Shown here: positions 45,521 through 53,525 of the stretch, piece by piece
Position numbering within the stretch: the stretch's first letter is position 1
How the letters are laid out: each line of letters starts with the position of its first letter
From: Streptomyces sp. S.PB5
GTDB lineage: Bacteria; Actinomycetota; Actinomycetes; Streptomycetales; Streptomycetaceae
Assembly (NCBI RefSeq): GCF_030403745.1
Contig: NZ_JAQMWP010000002.1
Location: 620,001 to 684,000 of the forward strand
Length of the DNA stretch: 64,000 bases
Direction: 5' to 3'
Translations under genes and position numbers: made by a program
Notes under the pieces: model-generated
What the model was told of the DNA's origin: nothing
Databases searched by the model: none
Seen by the model: the letters and a program-made list of their open reading frames with translations, nothing else

Positions 45521-46306
45521 TCACCGGTACACCTCCCCCGGCTCGGCCTTCCCCGGCGCCAGCAGCTGCGGCACGGTCACGAACACATACCCCCGCGCCT
45601 TCAGCGCGTCGATGATTCCGGGCACGGCCGGCACCGTGCCGTCGTAGATGTCGTGCAGCAGGATGACCCCGTCCCGGGAGACCTGGTTCAGGACGCGCTT
45701 GCGGATCAGGGCCGAGTCGTCGGTCGTGTAGTCCTTGGCGGTCACGCTCCACAGCACCTCCGACATGCCCAGCTCCCGGCAGATGCCGTGGACGAGGTCG
45801 TTCGTGCGGCCCTGCGGCGGGCGCATCAGCGTCGGTCTCCGTCCGGTGAGACGCTCTATCGCGGCATTGGGGCGCTTCAGCTCCTCACGTATCTGGTCCG
45901 GTCCGAGCTGCGTCAGGATCTTGTGGGACCAGGTGTGGCTGGCGACTTCGTGGCCCTCGTCGGCCATCCGTTTCACCAGCTCCGGATACTTCTCGATGTG
46001 CCGCTTGCCGAGGAGGAAGAAGGTCGCGGGGACCTTCTTCTCCTTCAGGATGTCCAGCAGTTCGGCGGAGTGCTCGCTCGGCCCCGCGTCGAAGGTGAGC
46101 GCGACGCACTTCACCTCACGGCAGTCGACGGTTCCGAACCGCGCCTGGGCGGTGGCCGGGGCCTTGGCCCGGGCCGCGCTGGGCGCGGTGGTGTCGAGTG
46201 ATCCGCAGCCGGTCAGCGACAGCGCCAAGGACGCCGCCGCCACCGACATCAGCGCCGCTCGGAACCCGGCCCCCGTTTTGTTCATCTTCCTGGTCAGAGT
46301 AGGCAT
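45521..46306 (-). CDS. Polysaccharide deacetylase lipoprotein
   Basis: The roughly 261-residue protein has an N-terminal export signal with the lipobox LSLTGC, so it should be anchored outside the membrane. The NodB deacetylase motifs are present: TFDAGPS (usually TFDDGP), VASHTWSH (metal His pair), RPPQG and LLHDIY. It probably removes acetyl groups from cell-wall glycan or another polymer. The second Asp of TFDDGP, a metal ligand, is Ala. ATG at 46306 is used; it lies just after a large AT-rich palindrome with a TATAAT box. ATG at 46285 with CCAGGAAG directly in front is the alternative. Confidence 0.8.
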   Translation of the reverse strand: MPTLTRKMNKTGAGFRAALMSVAAASLALSLTGCGSLDTTAPSAARAKAPATAQARFGTVDCREVKCVALTFDAGPSEHSAELLDILKEKKVPATFFLLGKRHIEKYPELVKRMADEGHEVASHTWSHKILTQLGPDQIREELKRPNAAIERLTGRRPTLMRPPQGRTNDLVHGICRELGMSEVLWSVTAKDYTTDDSALIRKRVLNQVSRDGVILLHDIYDGTVPAVPGIIDALKARGYVFVTVPQLLAPGKAEPGEVYR

Positions 46307-46309
46307 GCC

Positions 46310-46349
46310 GGGACTATACACAGCGATTATACTCGCTATGTATAGTCCC
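46310..46349 (-). promoter_or_regulatory. AT-rich palindromic operator over the deacetylase -10 box
   Basis: GGGACTATACACAGCGA (46310-46326) and TCGCTATGTATAGTCCC (46333-46349) form inverted arms with one mismatch in 17, around TTATAC. Read on the minus strand the centre holds a perfect TATAAT (46331-46326), so a bound protein would block the promoter of the deacetylase. Confidence 0.7.
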
Positions 46350-46383
46350 TGTGGTCATGCCCTCCCGGCGTCCGGGCCGGGTC

Positions 46384-47826
46384 TCACTGGGCGTAGAAGG
46401 TGGCGTCCGCCCGGTCCGTGGCGGTGCTCAACGCCTGCACCTTCAGCAGATAGTCGTAGTGCCGGATGTACTGCCCCGCGTGGCTGTACGCCTCGTACGA
46501 GATCCCGGCCGGGTCGGCCAGCCCGGCCCGCTGGCGGAAGCTCGCGTCCGAGGCGAAGGCCGACGTCCCGTCGTTCTTCTCCACCCATACCTCGAAGTTC
46601 TTGTGCCGCAGGTAGTAGCCGGGGAAGTTCGCCGACTCCAGCGAGACCGTGCCGCTGCCGGCGAGCCCCGTGACCACCCGGAACTGCGAGTCGGCGAGGG
46701 GTGAGACGTTCGCCTCGATCTTCGCCCGGTACTCCCAGTGCCGGATGAACCGGTCCGCGAAGTTGTACGAGGAGAAGCGCTGCGGGGTGACCCCGTCGGC
46801 GACCGGGATGCCGAAGTCCGGGGTCCCGTCGGCCTTCCAGTAGATCTTCTGCACGCGGGTGCGGCGGTTGGGGTCGTTCAGCGGGTCGCCGCTGATGTCC
46901 TTGTAGCTGCGGTCGTGGTAGACGAGGATGTCCGACCTGTCGTCCTCGGAGACGGTGAAGGAGTTGTGGCCCGGACCGTACTGCGAGGTCGCCGCGCTCG
47001 ACTGGAAGACCGGTGTCGAACGCTTCGTCCAGGAGGCGGGGTCGGTGAGATCCGCGGTCGCCGAGGCGGTCAGCATCCCCAGGCAGTAGTTGGCGTCGGT
47101 GGCGCTCGCCGAGTACGTCATGAAGACCTTGCCGCCGTGCTGGATCAGCGCCGGCCCCTCGTTGACCTTGTAGCCGATCGTCTCCCAGGACAGCGTCGGC
47201 TGCGACAGCTCCGCCGGGGTCCCGCTGATCGTCCAGGGGTTGGACATCTTCGCGATGAACAGGCTGGTGTTGTTGTCCTCCGACGGATTGCGCTGCGCCC
47301 ACGCCAGATACCGCACCCCGTTCACGACGAAGGTCGTCGCGTCCAGCGAGAAGCTCTCCCAGGTGGTCCTGATCTGGCCCTTCTCGGTCCAGGCCGCGGT
47401 CAGCGGGTTGGCGCCGGTGCCCTCCAGGACGTACATCCGGATCGCCCACACATCGCTGGTGGACCCGGCGGCGAAGTACACGTACCACTTGCCGTCGATG
47501 TAGTGGATCTCCGGTGCCCAGATGTGCGCGCCCATCACACCGCTGCTGTGCTTGGTCCAGATGGTGACCTCGGAGGCCGTCGACAGGCCCTGGATGGTGG
47601 TCGCCCGGCGCAGCACGATGCGGTCGTACTCGGGGACGGTCGCGGTGAAGTAGTAGTAGCCGTCGGTGTGTTTGAAGATGTGCGGGTCGGCGCGCTGCGC
47701 CGCGATCGGGTTGGTGTAGGTCACGGCGGGGGAGTCGGGGACGGCGGCCTGGGCGGGGGCGGTGCCCAGGCAGGCGGTGAGGGCCACCAGCAGAGCCAGT
47801 AGCAGGCGAACGGCGTTGCGTCTCAA
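46384..47826 (-). CDS. Secreted GH43 glycosidase with CBM42 arabinofuranose-binding domain
   Basis: The 480-residue protein starts at TTG 47826 with CTGGAG upstream, giving a Sec signal peptide (RRNAVRLLLALLVALTACLGTAPAQAA). The GH43 beta-propeller has NPIAAQRADPHIFKHTDGYYYFTATVPEYD, GAHIWAPEIHYIDGKWYVYFAAG, VNEGPALIQHGGKVFMTYSAS and the GPGHNSFTVSEDDRSDILVYHDRSY region. A C-terminal AbfB-type CBM42 follows (RFSSYNFADRFIRHWEYRAKIE, FPGYYLRHKNFEV, YIRHYDYLLKVQ). It should release arabinose from arabinan or arabinoxylan outside the cell. It is on the same strand as, and upstream of, the deacetylase. Confidence 0.87.
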   Translation of the reverse strand: MRRNAVRLLLALLVALTACLGTAPAQAAVPDSPAVTYTNPIAAQRADPHIFKHTDGYYYFTATVPEYDRIVLRRATTIQGLSTASEVTIWTKHSSGVMGAHIWAPEIHYIDGKWYVYFAAGSTSDVWAIRMYVLEGTGANPLTAAWTEKGQIRTTWESFSLDATTFVVNGVRYLAWAQRNPSEDNNTSLFIAKMSNPWTISGTPAELSQPTLSWETIGYKVNEGPALIQHGGKVFMTYSASATDANYCLGMLTASATADLTDPASWTKRSTPVFQSSAATSQYGPGHNSFTVSEDDRSDILVYHDRSYKDISGDPLNDPNRRTRVQKIYWKADGTPDFGIPVADGVTPQRFSSYNFADRFIRHWEYRAKIEANVSPLADSQFRVVTGLAGSGTVSLESANFPGYYLRHKNFEVWVEKNDGTSAFASDASFRQRAGLADPAGISYEAYSHAGQYIRHYDYLLKVQALSTATDRADATFYAQ

Positions 47827-47933
47827 GGGGGTTCTCCAGAGGTGCGGGCGTGCGGGAGGGGGCGGGTGGCCGGAACGAGGAGCCACTGCCGACCTGAGTC
47901 CGAGGCGTACGGGACTGTCCCTGTCCGTAATTT

Positions 47934-47946
47934 CGAACTCGGTTCG
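47934..47946. promoter_or_regulatory. Inverted repeat upstream of the GH43 gene
   Basis: CGAAC-TCG-GTTCG (47934-47946) is a perfect short palindrome, and GGGAC-T-GTCCC lies at 47911-47921. They fall 80 to 120 bases before the GH43 TTG, between two divergent genes, and could be regulator sites. No regulator is assigned. Confidence 0.3.
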
Positions 47947-48080
47947 TCATTCCGGTCAGAAGATAGGAGTGGGGCATGTCCTCGTCAACGGTTTGGTCAT
48001 GGGTGCTTCACCGGGCCGACGAGGGCCGGAGGTACCTTGATCACCGACGGCGTCACAGGGGCGCCGAGGGGGAGGGCGCG

Positions 48081-48488
48081 TTGAGTCCGGTCGTCTTCGG
48101 AGCCGCGGCCACCCGGCCCTGCACGCTCGTCGTGTGCCGGGGCTGCTGCTGCGGCAACGCGAGCAAACATCCCGGCGTCGACCACGAGTGGCAGCTCGAC
48201 CGGCTGAGGGCCGCCGCCGCGGACTCCGGCGGCCGCCTCGCGGTCCGTACGACCGACTGCCTCGGCCCCTGCGACCAGGCCAACGTCCTCGTCGTCCAGC
48301 CCTCGGGCGAGGGCCGCCGCCGCGGCGGCCGCGCCACCTGGGTCGGCTGGTCCGGCGACGACGACTGCACGGACGACGTCCTGACCTGGGTCGCGGCGGG
48401 CGGCCCCGGCCTCGCCGAACCCCCGGCCACCCTGACCCTGCAGTTCATACGCCCGCCCCGGCCGGAGCTGCGGCGAGCCCGCCGCTGA
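48081..48488 (+). CDS. (2Fe-2S) thioredoxin-like ferredoxin-domain protein
   Basis: The 135-residue protein, begun at TTG 48081 with GGGGGAGGGCGCG upstream, contains RPCTLVVCRGCCCGNASKHPGVDHEWQLDRLR and RTTDCLGPCDQANVLVVQPS. This is the thioredoxin-like fold with four cysteines that hold a 2Fe-2S cluster. Family members act as small electron carriers or metal-related proteins. An upstream ATG at 47976 is in frame but lacks support. It is divergent from the GH43 gene. Confidence 0.72.
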   Translation: MSPVVFGAAATRPCTLVVCRGCCCGNASKHPGVDHEWQLDRLRAAAADSGGRLAVRTTDCLGPCDQANVLVVQPSGEGRRRGGRATWVGWSGDDDCTDDVLTWVAAGGPGLAEPPATLTLQFIRPPRPELRRARR

Positions 48489-48529
48489 CACGGCGCCTGT
48501 TCAGGTCCCGGTACTTGTGAACTCCCGGC

Positions 48530-48997
48530 CTAGGAGTCCGTGACGGGCAGCGGCTCCAGGACGGGATTGGTCAGGTGCTGGAAGATGATCGAGGTCCGGA
48601 AACTGACGATCTCGCGGGCCTCGGTGAAGCGTTCGAGCAGGAACGCGTGCAGACGCTCGATGTCCGGGGCCGAGACATGGACGAGGAAGTCGTCGCTGCC
48701 CGCCATGGTGTACACGGACAGCACCTCCGGCAGCTGCGACACCGACCGCTCGAACGCCGCCACCACCTCCCGGTTCAGCGGCCGCACCTGGGCCGAAACC
48801 ATCGCCTGCACACCCCGGTTGAGCGCGGGCAGCGCGACCTGCGCGTGGTAGCCGCGGATCACCCCGCGCCGACGCAGCAGCCGGATCCGTTCCAGACAGG
48901 TCGACGGTGCGATGCCCACCTTCTGCGCGATGGCCCGGTTCGATTGCCGCGCATCCTCCTGGAGATGCCGCAGGATCGCCGTATCAAGTTCGTCCAC
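48530..48997 (-). CDS. Lrp/AsnC-family transcriptional regulator
   Basis: The 155-residue protein has an N-terminal helix-turn-helix (DTAILRHLQEDARQSNRAIAQKVGIAPSTCLERIRLLRRRGVIRGYHAQV) and a C-terminal RAM ligand domain (FERSVSQLPEVLSVYTMAGSDDFLVHVSAPDIERLHAFLLERFTEAREIVSFRTSIIF). It starts at GTG 48997. It is divergent from the amino-acid dehydrogenase 80 bases away, a pairing in which Lrp proteins commonly respond to the amino acid and regulate the dehydrogenase. Confidence 0.92.
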   Translation of the reverse strand: MDELDTAILRHLQEDARQSNRAIAQKVGIAPSTCLERIRLLRRRGVIRGYHAQVALPALNRGVQAMVSAQVRPLNREVVAAFERSVSQLPEVLSVYTMAGSDDFLVHVSAPDIERLHAFLLERFTEAREIVSFRTSIIFQHLTNPVLEPLPVTDS

Positions 48998-49063
48998 GAT
49001 CGCCTCACCCCGCCCGGTTCCGAATGAAGTTCGGGGAGTTCCCCGGGTGCCGGAACATCAACC

Positions 49064-49076
49064 TAACGTCCGGGGC
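49064..49076 (+). promoter_or_regulatory. -10 box giving a probably leaderless dehydrogenase transcript
   Basis: TAACGT (49064-49069) ends 7 bases before the ATG at 49077, so transcription should begin at or next to the start codon. The upstream TTCGGGGAGTTCCCCGGG segment (about 49030-49047) is an inverted repeat suitable for Lrp. Confidence 0.45.
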
Positions 49077-50132
49077 ATGACGCGGACACTCGAACATGAA
49101 GAGGTGCGGATCCGACGCGGCCCCCGTTCGGGGCTCACCCTGATCGTGGCGGTCCACTCCCGGACCCTCGGGCCCGCCGTCGGCGGCTGCCGGATGCGGC
49201 GCTACGCCGACTGGCGCGACGGGCTGGCCGACGCGTTGCGGCTGTCCGAGGCGATGACGTACAAGTGCGCGGTGTCCGGGGTGGAGTTCGGCGGCGGCAA
49301 GAGCGTGATCGTGCTCGACGGCGACGAACACACCGAGCCCGCACCGGAGTTGCGTGCGGCCGCGCTGGCCGACATGGGCGAGTTCATCGCGTCCTTCGAC
49401 GGGACGTACCGCGGGGGACCCGATGTCGGCACCTCGCCCGCCGACATGGCCGTACTGCGCCGCTCCACGCCGTACGTGTACTGCCTGCCCGAGGAGCACG
49501 GCGGCACCGGCGACTCCGGTGTCCCCACCTCGCTCGGGGTGCTCGCCGCCCTGCGGGCGGGCGCCGAGCACGTGTTCGGGACGGCGTCCTTCGCGGGCCG
49601 TACGGCCGTGGTGAGCGGCTTCGGCTCCGTCGGCAGGCGGGTCGCCGCCGGCCTCGCGGCGGACGGTGCCCGGGTGCTGGTCTCCGACGTGGACGCGGCC
49701 AGGGGCGAGGCGGCGCTCCGGGCGGGGTACGGCCGGGTCGCCCCCGAGGAGGCCCTCGCCACGCCCGCGGACATCCTGGTCCCCGCCGCCGTCGGGGGAG
49801 TCCTCACCCCGGGGACGGCCGATCGGCTCGACGTACGTCTCGTCGTCGGCCCCGCCAACAACCAGCTCACCGACGACACGGTCGCCGACACGCTCGCCGC
49901 CCGCGGCATCGTCTGGGTGCCGGACTTCGTCGCGAGCGCCGGCGGGGTCGTCTACACCCTGGGCCGCGAGGCCGGGCACCTCGACCACGACTCCGCCGTA
50001 CGCCGGGTCGAGGGCATCGGGGACACCGTACGACTGATGCTGAAGGGCGGGAACCCGCTCCGGGAAGCGAAGGCGCTCGCCGCGGAGCGGTTGGAGCGCT
50101 TGCACCCGGACAGAGAGGCGCGTACCCGGTGA
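49077..50132 (+). CDS. Glu/Leu/Phe/Val dehydrogenase family enzyme
   Basis: The 351-residue protein matches the leucine/valine dehydrogenase group: LIVAVHSRTLGPAVGGCRMRRYADWRDGLADALRLSEAMTYKCAVSGVEFGGGKSVIV, with the catalytic Lys in GGGKSVI, then the Rossmann segment TAVVSGFGSVGRRVAAGLAADGARVLVSDVD, VGPANNQLTD and VPDFVASAGGVV. It oxidatively deaminates branched or related amino acids with NAD. The sequence is distant from the characterised valine dehydrogenase of Streptomyces, so substrate preference is left open. The Lrp gene divergent from it supports amino-acid control. Confidence 0.86.
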   Translation: MTRTLEHEEVRIRRGPRSGLTLIVAVHSRTLGPAVGGCRMRRYADWRDGLADALRLSEAMTYKCAVSGVEFGGGKSVIVLDGDEHTEPAPELRAAALADMGEFIASFDGTYRGGPDVGTSPADMAVLRRSTPYVYCLPEEHGGTGDSGVPTSLGVLAALRAGAEHVFGTASFAGRTAVVSGFGSVGRRVAAGLAADGARVLVSDVDAARGEAALRAGYGRVAPEEALATPADILVPAAVGGVLTPGTADRLDVRLVVGPANNQLTDDTVADTLAARGIVWVPDFVASAGGVVYTLGREAGHLDHDSAVRRVEGIGDTVRLMLKGGNPLREAKALAAERLERLHPDREARTR

Positions 50133-50229
50133 GGACCCGGCGAGTACGTAGCCCTGCCGCGACCGTGCCGCTCGTCTCCGGGAGGAAAATCGCGAGCGCC
50201 CGGACCGTCGGCGAAGTACGGTCCGTCCC

Positions 50230-50970
50230 GTGAGCGATCAGGACGGATACTTCGCAGAGCCCGTCGCGGCGGGGTACGACGACCCGTCGTCGGAGATGTT
50301 CCAGCCGGACGCCATCGACCCGGCGGTCGGCTTCCTGGCCGAACTCGCGGGCGCCGGCCCCGCCCTCGAACTCGGCGTGGGGACAGGGCGTATCGCCCTC
50401 CCGCTGGCGGCCCGCGGCGTCCCGGTGCACGGCATCGAGCTGTCCCGCGCGATGATCGCCCGGCTGCGCGCCAAGCGCGGCGGCGAGGCGATCGGGGTGA
50501 CGGTCGGCGACTTCGCGACGGCGAAGGTGGACGGCTCGTTCTCCGTGGCCTACCTCGTCTACAACACGATCATGAACCTGACGACGCAGGAGGAGCAGGT
50601 GGCGTGCTTCCGCAACGTCGCCGCGCATCTGGCACCCGGGGGCTGCTTCGTCATCGAGGTCATGGTCCCCGAGCTGCGGAAGCTGCCGCCCGGACAGAAC
50701 GCCGTACCGTTCCATGTGGGCTCACGGCGGCTGGGGTTCGACACCTACGACGTGGCGACGCAGCGGATGAGCTCGCACCATGTGAGCGTCGTCGACGGAC
50801 GCGGGACCTACGACGAGATCCCCTTCCGCTACGTCTGGCCCGCCGAGCTCGATCTCATGGCACAACTCGCCGGACTGCGGCTGCGCGAGCGCTGGGCGGG
50901 ATGGACACGGGAGCCGTTCACCAGCGACAGCAGCGGCCATGTCTCGGTATGGGAGAAACCCGCGGACTGA
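50230..50970 (+). CDS. Class I SAM-dependent methyltransferase
   Basis: The 246-residue protein has the motif I strand ALELGVGTGRIALPLAARGVPVHGIELSRAMI, then VTVGDFATAKVDGSFSVAYLVYNTIMNL and LAPGGCFVIEVMVPELRKL, the classic Rossmann methyltransferase order. GTG at 50230 begins it. The substrate is unknown. It is a single gene, convergent with the FAD monooxygenase (23 bases between stops). Confidence 0.82.
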   Translation: MSDQDGYFAEPVAAGYDDPSSEMFQPDAIDPAVGFLAELAGAGPALELGVGTGRIALPLAARGVPVHGIELSRAMIARLRAKRGGEAIGVTVGDFATAKVDGSFSVAYLVYNTIMNLTTQEEQVACFRNVAAHLAPGGCFVIEVMVPELRKLPPGQNAVPFHVGSRRLGFDTYDVATQRMSSHHVSVVDGRGTYDEIPFRYVWPAELDLMAQLAGLRLRERWAGWTREPFTSDSSGHVSVWEKPAD

Positions 50971-50992
50971 ACCCCTGCGCGACTTTGCGGGG

Positions 50993-52117
50993 TCAGGCGA
51001 CGACCGCGGTGTCCCAGTCCAGCAGCCGGGTGAGGTCCTCTTCCCGGGGGCGCGGGACGCCGCCGCTCCCGCCGCCCCGGGAGATGTTCCCGCTGACCGC
51101 GATGTTGTGCTCCACCCGCGGCCGCCGCAGCGCCTCGTACAGCGCCAGCCCCGCCTCGGTGTCCGGCGTGTCCCGCAGGGACTTCGCGAGGACGACCGCG
51201 TCCTCCAGCGCCATCGAGGCGCCCTGCCCGGTCGCGGGGGAGGCCGCGTGGGCCGCGTCGCCGACGAGGAGGGTACGGGCGGCGCGCCAGGGGGTGCCGG
51301 CGGGTATCTCGGTGGCGTTGGTGACCAGTACGTCGTCGGCGGTGGCCGCGACGATGTCCGCTGCGGGCCCGCCGTCCTCGCGCAGCAGCGACAGCAGCGG
51401 ATCGCGCCAGGTGCCGCGCGTGAGCTCCTCGTCGGACAGCGGGGCGCCTGCCACCCGGGCGAACCAGTACGTCTCCCCGTCGGGCGACACCGCGTACCCG
51501 AACGCGGCGCGGCTGCCCCGGATCATGGTGATCTGCTCGCCGCCGCCGGGCGGTTCGGCGTCGCGGGTGTAGCCGTAGAAGACGCGCTGCGCCGCGTACT
51601 CCGGTCGTACGCCGGGTGCGATCGCCCGCCGTACGGTGGAGTTGAGGCCGTCGGCGCCGATGAGGAGATCGCCGCTCGCGCCGGTGCCGTCGGTGAAGCG
51701 GGCGGTGACGGAGTCCGGGCCGTCCTCGACGGAGGCGAGCCGAGCGCCGTGCCGTACGAGGATGCCCCGGCGTGAAGCCTCCTTCTGCAGCGCCGAGTTG
51801 AGGTCGCCGCGGCGCAGGCAGCGAAAGCGCAGCCGCGGGTCGTCGGCCTCGCCCATCGGCCCGCTCGCCACCTCGGCGCCGGTCGTGTCGAGCACCCGCA
51901 GCGAGCGCAGCGGGAAGCCGATCGCCGTGACCGCGTCGGTGGCGTCGATCTGTGCGAGCGCCTGCATGCCGTTGCTCGCGAGGGTGAGAAAGGCGCCGAG
52001 GTCCTCGGCCGAGTCGGGGTGCGCCTCATGCACGACGACCTCGAACCCCGCCTTGTGCAGGGCGAGCGCCGTCGCCGTACCGCCGATGCCGCCGCCGATG
52101 ACCAGGATGCGCACCAT
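50993..52117 (-). CDS. FAD-dependent monooxygenase (PHBH type)
   Basis: The 374-residue protein has the dinucleotide fold MVRILVIGGGIGGTATALALHKAGFEVVVHEA, the LIGADGLNSTVRRAI segment and the TLLVGDAAHAASPATGQGASMALEDAVVLAKSL motif of aromatic hydroxylases, with GRRP-like RRP in the C-terminus. It hydroxylates an aromatic or polyketide-type substrate with NAD(P)H and oxygen. ATG at 52117 starts the fold; the longer frame adds five residues without support. No pathway neighbours identify the substrate. Confidence 0.85.
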   Translation of the reverse strand: MVRILVIGGGIGGTATALALHKAGFEVVVHEAHPDSAEDLGAFLTLASNGMQALAQIDATDAVTAIGFPLRSLRVLDTTGAEVASGPMGEADDPRLRFRCLRRGDLNSALQKEASRRGILVRHGARLASVEDGPDSVTARFTDGTGASGDLLIGADGLNSTVRRAIAPGVRPEYAAQRVFYGYTRDAEPPGGGEQITMIRGSRAAFGYAVSPDGETYWFARVAGAPLSDEELTRGTWRDPLLSLLREDGGPAADIVAATADDVLVTNATEIPAGTPWRAARTLLVGDAAHAASPATGQGASMALEDAVVLAKSLRDTPDTEAGLALYEALRRPRVEHNIAVSGNISRGGGSGGVPRPREEDLTRLLDWDTAVVA

Positions 52118-52205
52118 GGCACGACCGTACACGGTCGCGTCAACCGGGCGTCTGGGAAAGGCGGTTGACGCGGCACGGCCGGTTCGGCCCGGGGCCCCGG
52201 GACCG

Positions 52206-53360
52206 CTAGAGCCAGTCCCGGCGCTTGAAGATGACGTACAGGCCGACGCAGATGACCCCCATCAGGCCGATGGCGAAGGGGTATCCGAAGCGCCAGCTCA
52301 GCTCGGGCATGTTCTCGAAGTTCATGCCGTAGATCGTGCCGACGAGGGTGGGGGCGAAGAGGATCGCCGCCCAGGAGGAGATGCGTTTGATCTCCTCGTT
52401 CTGCTCGAAGCCGGCCTCCGCCAATGCCCGCATCTCCGCGTTCTGTTGCTGGGTGACGAGCGTGGCGTTCACGGTGAGGATCTCGGTGAGGGCCTGGCGG
52501 AAGCCGTCGACGCGTTCGCTGGTGTGGGTGACGTGGTCGGCGACGTCCCGGAGGTAGCGCTGGAGCTCCTCGTCCGTGCCGTACTTGGAGAAGCCGGCCA
52601 TCAGACCGTGCAGCATGCCGACCAGGGGGCGGGTGGCGCGCTGGAACTCGACCATCTCGCGGGAGAGTTCGTAGATGCGGCGGGACACCTCCGGGTCGCC
52701 GCGGAAGACCTCCGTCTCGATCTCGTCGATGTCGTTCTGGACGCCCGACACGACCGGCACATAGCCGTCGACGACCGCGTCGAGGATGGCGTACAGCACC
52801 GCCTCCGGGCCCAGCTTCAGCAGTTCCGGAGTCTCCTCCATGCGCTGCCGCACCGCCGACAGATCGGGTGCCGCGCCATGGCGGACCGTGATGACGAAGT
52901 CGGGGCCGACGAAGACGTGCAGCTCGCCGAAGTCGACCTCCTCCGGCGCGTCCAGATAGCGGGCCGCCCGCAGGACCACGAAGAGCGTGTCGCCGTAGCG
53001 CTCCAGCTTCGGCCGCTGGTGGGCCTCCATCGCGTCCTCGACCGCGAGCGGGTGGAGGTCGAACTCGGCGGCGAGGGAGAGGAGTTCGTCCGCGGTCGGA
53101 CGGGCAAGACCGATCCACGCCATGCCGGAGCGCGCGTCGCGCAGTTCCCGGAAGGTCTCGGCGAGGGTCGCGGGCGCGGAGACCCGGACACCGTCGCGGT
53201 ACAGCGCGGCCTGCACGATGCTCGCCGGCTCCGCCTCCGCCGCCTCGGCGGGTGACGCCTGCTGCTTCTGCGGCGGCGGGGGAGCCGGCGGGGTCAGGGC
53301 GCGGCGCCAGGCGGACTTGCCCCGGCTCTTCGAGGTCGGACGGGCGCGTCGCTCGGCCAT
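52206..53360 (-). CDS. corA: CorA-type magnesium/cobalt transporter
   Basis: The 384-residue protein has a basic N-terminal extension, the CorA cytoplasmic domain (DEFDLHPLAVEDAMEAHQRPKLERYGD-like, residues about 110-140), long helices and the two C-terminal membrane helices, including the signature YGMNFENMPEL. It forms pentameric Mg2+ channels. GGGAGG precedes the ATG at 53360. Members with a Pro/Ala-rich extension are common in actinobacteria. Confidence 0.92.
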   Translation of the reverse strand: MAERRARPTSKSRGKSAWRRALTPPAPPPPQKQQASPAEAAEAEPASIVQAALYRDGVRVSAPATLAETFRELRDARSGMAWIGLARPTADELLSLAAEFDLHPLAVEDAMEAHQRPKLERYGDTLFVVLRAARYLDAPEEVDFGELHVFVGPDFVITVRHGAAPDLSAVRQRMEETPELLKLGPEAVLYAILDAVVDGYVPVVSGVQNDIDEIETEVFRGDPEVSRRIYELSREMVEFQRATRPLVGMLHGLMAGFSKYGTDEELQRYLRDVADHVTHTSERVDGFRQALTEILTVNATLVTQQQNAEMRALAEAGFEQNEEIKRISSWAAILFAPTLVGTIYGMNFENMPELSWRFGYPFAIGLMGVICVGLYVIFKRRDWL

Positions 53361-53525
53361 CGCGGCTGCCTCCCGGATCGAGCCGTCGGGTGCGTGATCA
53401 CGGGCAGGATATACGGGGCAAACGGGCAAACGGCATCGGTGGGCCCGCCCGGTCCGGGAAGCGGGCCGGCGTCCGGTGAGAGTTGCGGACAGAAGGTGTC
53501 CGCAAGCCTCGGTAGCGTGCTGTTC

